Shown here: piece after piece, positions 1-6,122 of the stretch
Layout: each line of letters starts with the position of its first letter
Position numbering within the stretch: the stretch's first letter is position 1
Assembly: GCA_004299545.1 (NCBI GenBank)
Contig: SCRB01000468.1
Coordinates: 1 to 8,710, forward strand
Source of the DNA: Rhizobiaceae bacterium
GTDB taxonomy: Bacteria; Pseudomonadota; Alphaproteobacteria; Rhizobiales; Rhizobiaceae
Length of the DNA stretch: 8,710 nucleotides
Direction: 5' to 3'
Position numbers and translations under genes: made by a program
Notes under the pieces: generated by a model
The model's database searches: none
What the model saw: only the letters and a program-made list of their open reading frames with translations
Told to the model about the DNA's origin: nothing

Positions 1-93
1 TCCATCGCGCGGTCATTGCTGGCCGAAACACCTGCCGCGTAATCACCAATCCGGAGAAAATCTAAGCGAAACGACCGAACGTGCACGAGGCGC

Positions 94-123
94 TTGACTT
101 TCCGTATTTTGGCATACCATAAT
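94..123 (+). promoter_or_regulatory. Sigma-70-like promoter of the operon
   Basis: The hexamer TTGACT at 94-99 matches the -35 consensus at five of six positions. CATAAT at 118-123 matches the -10 consensus at five of six, with an 18-base spacer. The stretch is AT-rich compared with the surrounding coding DNA. Transcription would start near base 130, leaving a short leader of about 25 bases before the preferred ATG at 155. No comparable promoter was seen further down the gene row, so this is the best candidate for driving all nine genes. This is a prediction from consensus matching only. Confidence 0.55.
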
Positions 124-128
124 ATGGT
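116..128. promoter_or_regulatory. Palindrome over the -10 box, possible operator
   Basis: ACCATAATATGGT is a perfect inverted repeat with 5-base arms (ACCAT/ATGGT) and a 3-base centre. It overlaps the predicted -10 box and start of transcription, where a bound repressor would block RNA polymerase. The short palindrome with TGGT/ACCA-type arms resembles sites used by GntR-family regulators of catabolic operons, and a looser TGG-N4-CCA element at 110-119 overlaps it. No regulator gene is in the window, so the binding protein is unknown and the operator role is inferred from position and symmetry. Confidence 0.35.
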
Positions 129-154
129 CATAGAGATTAAAGATGGAAGCCGAG

Positions 155-757
155 ATGCCGCTCGTTGTTCGAAAAACCCTGCTTCAGGTGGAAACCACGC
201 TGGTCGAAGGCCGCAAGGCGGCCGAGGTGCCTCTCAAGCTCTATGCCGCGCTCGCTGTGGTGAAGAATCCCTGGGCAGGCCGTGATTTCGTGGAGGATCT
301 GAAGCCCGGGATTCACGCCATGGCTCCTGCTTTGGGTGAATTGCTGACCGGTATGATCGTGCAGGCGGTGGGCTCCGGCGCTGCGGTCGAAGGCTACGGC
401 AAGGCAGCCGTTGTCGGTCTCGACGGTGAGGTCGAGCACGCCTCGGCGCTGATCCACACGCTGCGCTTCGGCAACCATTATCGCGAGGCGGTCGGGGCGA
501 AAAGTTATCTCGCCTTCACCAACACGCGCGGACCGGCCAATGCGCCGGTCATGATCCCGCTGATGGACAAGAACGACGCCGGCCGCCGCTCGCATTACCT
601 CACCATCCAGACCTCGATCGCCGACGCGCCCGCCGCCGACGAGATCGTGCTGGCGCTGGGTGCTTCCGTCGGCGGCCGGCCGCATCATCGCATCGGCGAT
701 CGTTATCAGGACCTCAAAGAGCTTGGCCACGATGTCGATAATCCGGCCGCAGTCTAG
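155..757 (+). CDS. AA_synth (DUF1185) family protein
   Basis: This 200-residue protein looks like the AA_synth/DUF1185 family (PF06684), small proteins of about 190-200 residues. Solved structures of the family show a Bacillus chorismate mutase-like fold. The 'amino acid synthesis' name rests on structure and gene context; no reaction is established. Family-like stretches are VVKNPWAG (35-42), the GKAAVVGLDGEVEHA region (82-96) ending in LRFGN (103-107), and a C-terminal half with SHYLT (146-150), ALGASVGGRPHHRIGDR (167-183). No signal peptide or membrane segment is seen, so it should be cytoplasmic. I prefer the ATG at 155 because GGAAG at 145-149 lies five bases upstream and the protein then begins MPLVVRK, as is usual in the family. 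An in-frame ATG at 143 would add four residues but has a poor ribosome site. It is the first gene of the operon and overlaps the next by 26 bases. Family assignment is confident; the role here is unknown. Confidence 0.85.
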   Translation: MPLVVRKTLLQVETTLVEGRKAAEVPLKLYAALAVVKNPWAGRDFVEDLKPGIHAMAPALGELLTGMIVQAVGSGAAVEGYGKAAVVGLDGEVEHASALIHTLRFGNHYREAVGAKSYLAFTNTRGPANAPVMIPLMDKNDAGRRSHYLTIQTSIADAPAADEIVLALGASVGGRPHHRIGDRYQDLKELGHDVDNPAAV

Positions 758-1547
758 CTTGCCGCGCTCCCGGACACGCCACGGCGCCGCCTATGTGGAG
801 CGGGGCGAGGGCGAACCTCTCGTGCTGGTCCACGGCGTCGGCATGCGGCTGGAAGCGTGGGCACCGCAGATCGCGACGCTGGCGGCCCGCCATCGGGTGA
901 TCGCCGTGGACATGCCCGGCCATGGCGCAAGCGCCGGCCTGGCCGCCGGCGCGGGTCTGCCCGATTTCGTCGCCTGGTTGGGCGAGGTTCTGGACGATCT
1001 TTTACTTCACGCCGTCAACATTGGCGGTCATTCCATGGGTGCGCTGATCGCCGGCGGGGCGGCGGCCACTTTTGGCGATCGCATCCGGCGTGTGGCGTTG
1101 CTCAACGGGGTCTACAGGCGCGATCCGGCGGCGCGGGCCGCCGTGCTGGCGCGAGCGAAAGCCATCCGCTCAGGCCATATCGACGTCGAGGGACCGCTCA
1201 GGCGCTGGTTCGGCGAGGAGGAGCGCGACACCGAAGCCTGCCGCCTGACGCGCGAATGGCTGTCCGGCGTCGACCGCCAGGGCTACGCCACAGCCTATGC
1301 CGCCTTCGCCGAAGGTGACGCGACCTATGCCGGCACTTGGCCGCGCGTCGCCTGTCCGACCCTGTTCCTCACCGGTGAGGACGATCCCAATTCCACGCCG
1401 GCGATGGCCGAGGCGATGGCTGCGGCGGCCCCTTGCGGCGTTGCGCGCATCATTGCCGGCCACAGGCATATGGTGAACCTGACTGCGCCCGAGACCGTCA
1501 ATCAGATTCTTTTGGAATGGCTTTCGCGCGAGGAAGTGCGGGCATGA
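732..1547 (+). CDS. Alpha/beta hydrolase
   Basis: A 271-residue cytoplasmic alpha/beta-hydrolase-fold enzyme, the usual family length. The oxyanion-hole motif HGVG is at 34-37, MPGHG at 61-65, and the nucleophile elbow GHSMG at 99-103 places the catalytic serine at 101. The acid is probably Asp218 in GEDD (215-218), and the catalytic histidine is probably His246 in HMVNL, although His244 is just before it. All parts of a working triad are therefore present. The family covers esterases, C-C bond hydrolases and RutD-like proteins, so the substrate cannot be named. I chose the ATG at 732 because the longer reading frame from 660 would overlap the AA_synth gene by almost 100 bases and add sequence unlike the family. 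The true overlap is 26 bases. Its stop overlaps the next gene's start as ATGA. In this setting it probably hydrolyses a product of the monooxygenase. Confidence 0.9.
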   Translation: MSIIRPQSSLPRSRTRHGAAYVERGEGEPLVLVHGVGMRLEAWAPQIATLAARHRVIAVDMPGHGASAGLAAGAGLPDFVAWLGEVLDDLLLHAVNIGGHSMGALIAGGAAATFGDRIRRVALLNGVYRRDPAARAAVLARAKAIRSGHIDVEGPLRRWFGEEERDTEACRLTREWLSGVDRQGYATAYAAFAEGDATYAGTWPRVACPTLFLTGEDDPNSTPAMAEAMAAAAPCGVARIIAGHRHMVNLTAPETVNQILLEWLSREEVRA

Positions 1548-2482
1548 CTGCCGCGATGGACCCAAGAGAGTTGCGCGACGCCTTCGGCGCATTCCTGACC
1601 GGCGTGACCGTTGTGACGACGCATGACGGAGACGACCGGCCGGTCGGCTTCACGGCCAATTCCTTCGCCAGTGTTTCACTGGACCCGCCGCTGCTTCTGG
1701 TATGCCTCGCCCGCAGCTCACGCAATTTCGACACGCTGACCGGCGCCGCGGGCTTTGCCGTCAATGTCCTCTCCGAAGGCCAGAAGGACATTTCCAACAC
1801 CTTCGCGCGTCCGGTCGAGGACCGCTTCGCCGGTCTCGACTGGCAGCCGGGGCCGCATGGCGCGCCGGTGCTGGCCAATGTCGCCGCATGGTTCGACTGC
1901 GCGCTCGACAAGATCGTCGAGGCCGGCGACCACGTCATCCTCCTCGGTCATGTGAAAGCTTTCGGAAACGGGGGCGCGAACGGCCTCGGCTATGCGCGCG
2001 GCGGCTACTTCACGCCGGGCCTGACGCAGAAGGCGGTATCGGCCGCCAGCTCCGATACCGAGATCATCGCCGGCGCGGTTGCCGCGCGCGGCGGCGAGCT
2101 CCTGCTGGTGGAAGACGGTAAGGGCCGCTATGCGCTGCCTTCCTGTGCCATCGCGGCGGGGCAAAGCCCCGAAATGCTGCGCAATCATCTGGTGCGGGCC
2201 ACCCGGCTGCAAGCCTCGATCGGTTTCATCTATTCCGTCTACGAGGACACCGGCGCAGCGCGGCACCACATCGTCTATCGCTGCGAACTCGGCGCCGGCG
2301 AGCCGGCCGCCGGCCGGTTCTTCGCGCTCGATGCGCTCCCCCTCGACCGCCTGGCCGATCCCGCCACGGCCGACATCCTGCGCCGCTACGCCGCCGAAAG
2401 CGCGCTCGGCAATTTCGGCATGTATGTCGGCAACGAGCGCAGCGGACGCGTCCATCCCGTTTCCGGAGAGACTTCGCGATGA
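1544..2482 (+). CDS. Flavin reductase fused to a degenerate Nudix-like domain
   Basis: A 312-residue two-domain protein. Residues 1 to about 160 are a flavin reductase-like FMN-binding domain (PF01613; RutF/HpaC type) with FLTGVTVVTT (17-26), GFTANSFASVSLDPPL (35-50), FAVNVLS (71-77) and GHVKAF (135-140). Such domains use NAD(P)H to supply reduced flavin to a partner monooxygenase, here most likely the next gene. Stand-alone reductases are about 160-190 residues; this one continues through a short linker (about 161-173) into a domain of about 110 residues that reads like a Nudix fold (EIIAGAVAARGGELLLVEDGKG at 173-194, then a box-like helix at 206-227). The expected REuxEE glutamates are absent: the aligned stretch is HLVRATRLQ. 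The domain is thus probably not a pyrophosphatase and may bind a nucleotide or flavin instead. The start at 1544 has AGGAAG at 1531-1536, seven bases away, and an ATGA overlap with the hydrolase. Reductase assignment is firm; the Nudix call rests on pattern only. Confidence 0.85.
   Translation: MTAAMDPRELRDAFGAFLTGVTVVTTHDGDDRPVGFTANSFASVSLDPPLLLVCLARSSRNFDTLTGAAGFAVNVLSEGQKDISNTFARPVEDRFAGLDWQPGPHGAPVLANVAAWFDCALDKIVEAGDHVILLGHVKAFGNGGANGLGYARGGYFTPGLTQKAVSAASSDTEIIAGAVAARGGELLLVEDGKGRYALPSCAIAAGQSPEMLRNHLVRATRLQASIGFIYSVYEDTGAARHHIVYRCELGAGEPAAGRFFALDALPLDRLADPATADILRRYAAESALGNFGMYVGNERSGRVHPVSGETSR
2034..2060. repeat. Perfect inverted repeat at the reductase-Nudix linker
   Basis: CGGTATCGG (2034-2042) and CCGATACCG (2052-2060) are perfect 9-base inverted repeats around a 9-base loop. 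They encode residues 164-172, the linker between the two domains of the fusion protein. The mRNA could form a stable hairpin there. The repeat may be chance in GC-rich DNA; its position at the domain joint is the only reason to note it. Confidence 0.4.
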
Positions 2483-3537
2483 AATTTTCACTGTTCGTCC
2501 ATATGGAACGGCTGGATGCCGGCCAAAGCCAGCAGCAGCTCTATGACGAATTCATAGCACTATGTGAGATCGCCGACCGGGGCGGCATGCACGCGATCTG
2601 GACCGGCGAGCACCATGCGATGGATTTCACCATCGCGCCCAATCCCTTCATCAACATCGCCGACCTCGCCAGCCGCACCAAGAATGTGCGCCTTGGCACC
2701 GGTACGGTAGTCGCGCCCTTCTGGCATCCGATCAAGCTCGCCGGCGAGGCGGCGATGACCGACATCATCACCGGCGGGCGGCTGGATATCGGCATCGCGC
2801 GCGGCGCCTATAATTTCGAATATCAGCGGCTGTCGCCCGGCCTCGACGCCTGGACCGCCGGGCAGCGGCTGCGGGAGATGATCCCGGCAATCAAGGGCCT
2901 ATGGGCCGGCGATTACGCTATGGACGGCGAGTTCTGGTCCTTCCCGTCCACCACTTCTGCGCCGAAGCCGTTGCAGAAGCCGCATCCGCCGCTCTGGGTG
3001 GCGGCGCGCGATCCCAACAGTCACGAATTCGCCGTCGCCAATGGCTGCAACGTGCAGGTGACACCGCTATGGCTGGGCGACGAGGAGGTGGAGAGCCTGA
3101 TGGGGCGCTTCAACGACGCCTGCGCCAAGCACGCCCCGACGGCGCGTCCGAAGATCATGGTGCTGCGCCACACCTATGTCGGCTCGGACGAGGCCGATCT
3201 TCAGCAGGCGGCGCGCGAGATCGGCGTCTACTACAATTATTTCGGCGCCTGGTTCAAAAACGAGAGGCCGATCAGCCAGGGATTGATCGAACGGCTGAGC
3301 GAAGAGGATATCGCGGCCAATGCCATGTATGCACCCGACGTCATGCGCCGCAACAACGTCGTGGGCACCGCTGATGGAGTCATCGAGAGACTGAAGCGCT
3401 ACGAGGCGCTCGGCTATGACGAATATTCCTTCTGGATCGACACCGGCATGAGTTTCACGCGGAAGAAAGCTTCGTTGCAGCGCTTCATCGCCGGCGTCAT
3501 GCCGGCATTTGCCGACGAAACGGGAGGCAAGAGGTAG
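2479..3537 (+). CDS. Luciferase-like (LLM class) flavin-dependent monooxygenase
   Basis: A 352-residue cytoplasmic enzyme of the bacterial luciferase-like superfamily (PF00296), full length for the family. It uses reduced FMN and O2 to oxygenate an organic substrate. Visible signatures are the N-terminal KFSLFVHMER strand (2-11), WTGEHH at 41-46, VRLGTGTVVAPFWHPIKLA at 70-88, GRLDIGIARGA at 100-110 and KPHPPLWVAAR at 167-177, in the usual order for a TIM-barrel LLM oxidoreductase. Members include oxygenases for alkanesulfonates, nitrilotriacetate, dibenzothiophene sulfone and pyrimidines (RutA), so the substrate cannot be chosen from these motifs. The start at 2479 overlaps the reductase stop as ATGA and has GGAGAG at 2465-2470. 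The overlap with a flavin reductase gene supports a two-component system. It is followed after four bases by the aldehyde dehydrogenase, so its product or a later intermediate may be an aldehyde. Confidence 0.92.
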   Translation: MKFSLFVHMERLDAGQSQQQLYDEFIALCEIADRGGMHAIWTGEHHAMDFTIAPNPFINIADLASRTKNVRLGTGTVVAPFWHPIKLAGEAAMTDIITGGRLDIGIARGAYNFEYQRLSPGLDAWTAGQRLREMIPAIKGLWAGDYAMDGEFWSFPSTTSAPKPLQKPHPPLWVAARDPNSHEFAVANGCNVQVTPLWLGDEEVESLMGRFNDACAKHAPTARPKIMVLRHTYVGSDEADLQQAAREIGVYYNYFGAWFKNERPISQGLIERLSEEDIAANAMYAPDVMRRNNVVGTADGVIERLKRYEALGYDEYSFWIDTGMSFTRKKASLQRFIAGVMPAFADETGGKR

Positions 3538-3541
3538 GCCG

Positions 3542-5005
3542 ATGCAAAGGTTCCAACATTATATCGACGGACGCTTCGAGGACCCGGCGCAAACGTTTCC
3601 GAGCATCGACCCGGCCACCGGTGAGCCGTGGGCCGAGATGCCGGAGGCGCGCGAGGCGGAGGTCGAGCGGGCCGTTGAGGCCGCGCACAAGGCGCTCTGG
3701 CAGGGGGAATGGCCGGCGCTGACCGCCACGGCGCGGGGCAAGCTGCTCTATCGCCTTGCCGATCTGGTTGCGGCGAATGCCGGGGAACTGGCCGAACTGG
3801 AGACGCGCGACACCGGCAAGATCATCCGCGAGACATCGGCGCAGATTGCTTATGTGGCTGATTACTATCGCTATTACGCCGGGATCGCCGACAAGATCGA
3901 AGGCTCTTATCTTGCTATCGACAAGCCGGACATGGACGTGTGGCTGCGGCGCGAGCCGGTCGGCGTGGTGGCGGCCGTCGTTCCCTGGAACAGCCAGCTT
4001 TTCCTCGCCGCCGTGAAAATCGGGCCGGCACTTGCCGCCGGTTGCACACTGGTGGTCAAGGCGTCGGAGGATGGCCCCGCGCCGCTGCTCGAATTCGCGC
4101 GGCTGGTGCATGAGGCGGGCTTCCCTGCTGGCGTCGTCAACATTCTCACCGGATTCGGCCCAACCTGCGGCGCGGCGCTGACCAAGCATTCCAAGGTCGC
4201 GCATATCGCCTTCACCGGCGGTCCGCAGACCGCGCGCGCCGTGGTGCGCAATTCGGCCGAGAACCTGGCCAGCACCTCGCTGGAACTCGGCGGCAAATCG
4301 CCCTTCATCGTTTTTGCTGATGCAGACCTCGACAGCACAGCCAACGCACAGGTGGCTGGCATCTTTGCGGCGACCGGGCAAAGCTGCGTCGCCGGATCGC
4401 GCCTGATCGTCGAGGCTTCGGTGAAGGAGCGGTTCCTGGCGATCCTCAGGGCGAAGGCGGAAGCCGTGAAGATCGGTACGCCGCTCGATATGGCGACCGA
4501 GGTCGGGCCGCTCTGCACGGCGCGTCAGCGCGCTTTGATCGAGGAGGTGGTCGGCCGCTCGGTCGCAGCGGGCGCCGTGCTCGTCACCGGTGGCAGGACG
4601 CCGGATGGCCCCGGCTTCTATTATCCACCGACGATCCTCGATTGCAGCGCGGTCAAGGCGCCGTCGGCGGAGCGGGAATTGTTCGGACCGGTGCTTTCGG
4701 TGCTAAGCTTCACAGACGAAGCCGAGGCGCTGCAACTGGCAAATGATACACCCTTCGGCCTCGCTTCGGGCCTGTTCACCCACAACCTGACGCGCGCCCA
4801 CCGCATGATGAAGCGCATTCATGCCGGCGTCGTCTGGGTCAACACTTATCGCGCCGTTTCACCCATCGCACCCTTCGGCGGCTACGGCCAGTCTGGTCAT
4901 GGCCGCGAGGGGGGACTGGCGGCGGCGCTCGACTTCACCCGCACCAAGACGGTCTGGCTCAGGACATCGGACGATCCGATTCCCGACCCGTTCGTGATGC
5001 GGTGA
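3542..5005 (+). CDS. NAD(P)-dependent aldehyde dehydrogenase
   Basis: A 487-residue aldehyde dehydrogenase (PF00171), complete and of normal length, oxidising an aldehyde to the carboxylic acid in the cytoplasm. All the expected active-site elements are visible: PWN with Asn150, Lys173 in VVKASE, the cofactor-loop FTGG (224-227), the general base Glu248 in LELGGKSP, the nucleophile Cys282 in GQSCVAG and the late motif ELFGPV. A glutamate at 176 in KASE is at the position that in many relatives binds the adenine ribose and favours NAD+; that preference is inference. The usual proline of KPSE is alanine here. The start at 3542 has GAGGT at 3531-3535 six bases away; an in-frame start at 3509 lies inside the monooxygenase gene and adds eleven atypical residues. 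It resembles betaine/semialdehyde-type dehydrogenases, but the actual substrate is unknown. It closes the enzyme part of the operon. Confidence 0.92.
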   Translation: MQRFQHYIDGRFEDPAQTFPSIDPATGEPWAEMPEAREAEVERAVEAAHKALWQGEWPALTATARGKLLYRLADLVAANAGELAELETRDTGKIIRETSAQIAYVADYYRYYAGIADKIEGSYLAIDKPDMDVWLRREPVGVVAAVVPWNSQLFLAAVKIGPALAAGCTLVVKASEDGPAPLLEFARLVHEAGFPAGVVNILTGFGPTCGAALTKHSKVAHIAFTGGPQTARAVVRNSAENLASTSLELGGKSPFIVFADADLDSTANAQVAGIFAATGQSCVAGSRLIVEASVKERFLAILRAKAEAVKIGTPLDMATEVGPLCTARQRALIEEVVGRSVAAGAVLVTGGRTPDGPGFYYPPTILDCSAVKAPSAERELFGPVLSVLSFTDEAEALQLANDTPFGLASGLFTHNLTRAHRMMKRIHAGVVWVNTYRAVSPIAPFGGYGQSGHGREGGLAAALDFTRTKTVWLRTSDDPIPDPFVMR

Positions 5006-5031
5006 CAGGAAACCACTATGGGAGGAAAGAC

Positions 5032-6045
5032 ATGCGTAAGATGATTGTGGCGGCGGCCTTTGCCGCTGCGCTCGCCCTGACCGGCGCCGCATCGGCTGAA
5101 GAGATCGTGTTTACAAGCTGGGGCGGCACGACGCAGGATGCCCAGAAGGCGGCATGGGCCGACGCCTTTACCAAGAAGACTGGCGTCAAGGTGCTCGAGG
5201 ACGGGCCGACCGACTATGGCAAGATCAAGGCCATGGTCGAGTCCGGCAACGTCTCCTGGGACGTCGTCGATGCCGAAGGCGACTATGCCGTGCAGGCCGG
5301 AGGGAACGGTATGCTGGAGAAGCTCGACTTCAATGTCATCGACAAGTCGAAACTGGATCCGCGTTTCGTCACGCCCTACAGCGTCGGGAGCTTCTATTAT
5401 TCATTCGTCATCGCATGCAATGCCGACGCGGTGAACGGCAAATGCCCGAAGACATGGGCCGATCTCTTCGATACGAAGAAATTTCCGGGCAAACGGACCT
5501 TCTACAAATGGTCGGCGCCGGGCGTGATCGAGGCGGCATTGCTTGCCGACGGCGTCAAGCCGAAAGACCTCTATCCGCTCGATCTCGACCGCGCCTTCAA
5601 GAAGCTCGATACGATCAAGAACGACATCGTCTGGTGGGGCACCGGCGCCCAGTCGCAGCAGCTTCTGGCTTCGCAGGAGGCACCCTATGGCAGTTTCTGG
5701 AACGGTCGGGTCGATCTTCTGAAGAGGTCCGGTGTCAATGCTGTTATGTCCTGGGACCAGAACATAACGGCGGCCGACGAACTCGTCGTTCCCAAGGGAA
5801 CGAAACATCGCGATCTTGCGATGAAATTCATAGCGCTCGCGACCAGCGCGAAACCGCAGGCTGAGATGGCTGCGGCAGCGGGTTACGCACCGATCAATAA
5901 GGATTCCGCGGCGCTGATGGACAAGAGCGCCCGTGCAATGCTGCCGGAGGAGCACACCGCGACCCAGGTCAATGCCGACATGAACTACTGGGCCGCGCAC
6001 CGCGATGAGATCGCCAAGCGCTGGTACGCCTGGCAAACGAAATAG
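5032..6045 (+). CDS. PotD-type ABC transporter substrate-binding protein
   Basis: A 337-residue periplasmic binding protein related to the spermidine/putrescine group (PotD, COG0687; type 2 fold). A Sec signal peptide is clear: MRK, a hydrophobic stretch at about 4-17, and ASA before Glu23 as the likely cleavage site. The mature part begins EEIVFTSWGGTTQDAQ and contains WDVVDAEGDY (76-85), CPKTWADLFD (138-147), FPGKRTF (151-157), WWGTGAQSQQLL (201-212) and VVPKGTKH (252-259). These are typical of the family, which binds polyamines and other small amines or organic ions. The acidic and aromatic residues would suit a cationic ligand, but this is inference. Two cysteines, 129 and 138, flank a loop and could form a disulfide in the periplasm. 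The start at 5032 has the operon's best ribosome site, GGAGGAAAG at 5021-5029. It follows the aldehyde dehydrogenase by 26 bases and delivers ligand to the permeases downstream. Confidence 0.92.
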   Translation: MRKMIVAAAFAAALALTGAASAEEIVFTSWGGTTQDAQKAAWADAFTKKTGVKVLEDGPTDYGKIKAMVESGNVSWDVVDAEGDYAVQAGGNGMLEKLDFNVIDKSKLDPRFVTPYSVGSFYYSFVIACNADAVNGKCPKTWADLFDTKKFPGKRTFYKWSAPGVIEAALLADGVKPKDLYPLDLDRAFKKLDTIKNDIVWWGTGAQSQQLLASQEAPYGSFWNGRVDLLKRSGVNAVMSWDQNITAADELVVPKGTKHRDLAMKFIALATSAKPQAEMAAAAGYAPINKDSAALMDKSARAMLPEEHTATQVNADMNYWAAHRDEIAKRWYAWQTK

Positions 6046-6053
6046 GAACCGAG

Positions 6054-6083
6054 CGGCTCCGGCCCAATCCGTGGCCAGAGCCG
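6054..6083 (+). other. Intergenic hairpin after the binding-protein gene
   Basis: CGGCTCCGGCC (6054-6064) and GGCCAGAGCCG (6073-6083) form an 11-base stem with a single C-A mismatch and an 8-base loop. It begins nine bases after the binding-protein stop codon. No run of T follows (the next bases are GATCATTACC), so it is unlikely to be a full intrinsic terminator. In many ABC importer operons a hairpin here protects the upstream mRNA or reduces read-through, so that binding protein is made in excess of permeases. That role is inferred from position. Confidence 0.5.
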
Positions 6084-6094
6084 GATCATTACCG

Positions 6095-6107
6095 CCGGCA
6101 ATGCCGG
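6095..6107 (+). other. Small hairpin next to the permease ribosome site
   Basis: CCGGC (6095-6099) and GCCGG (6103-6107) form a perfect 5-base stem with a 3-base loop. Its right arm covers the first two bases of GGAAG (6106-6110), the nearest purine-rich ribosome-site candidate for the permease at 6123. Pairing could therefore lower translation of the permease. The stem is short and common in GC-rich DNA, so the effect is uncertain. Confidence 0.3.
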
Positions 6108-6122
6108 AAGACGAGCGGCAGA

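Noticed and set aside
1..42. Possible C-terminal end of an upstream gene (13 codons ending in TAA at 40-42)
   Set aside because: It is too short to recognise. The minus strand is also open there (GTG at 46-44, ATG at 16-14) and could equally be the start of a divergent gene, so neither can be supported.
660..731. Longer N-terminus of the alpha/beta hydrolase
   Set aside because: It would deepen the overlap with the AA_synth gene to 98 bases and add residues not seen in the fold; the ATG at 732 is better placed.
1433..1543. Longer N-terminus of the flavin reductase
   Set aside because: These 37 codons lie within the hydrolase gene and are unlike reductase sequence; the ATG at 1544 has a good ribosome site and an ATGA overlap.
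3497..4381. 294-codon open frame on the minus strand
   Set aside because: It lies opposite the aldehyde dehydrogenase, whose active-site motifs are all present. The predicted protein has the arginine- and glycine-rich look of a GC-rich shadow frame and no recognisable motif.
5002..5031. GTG start at 5002 for the binding protein
   Set aside because: It would put a charged ten-residue stretch before the signal peptide; the ATG at 5032 directly follows a strong ribosome site.
6054..6083. Hairpin read as an intrinsic terminator ending the operon
   Set aside because: There is no T-run after the stem, and the genes that follow are needed to complete the same importer.
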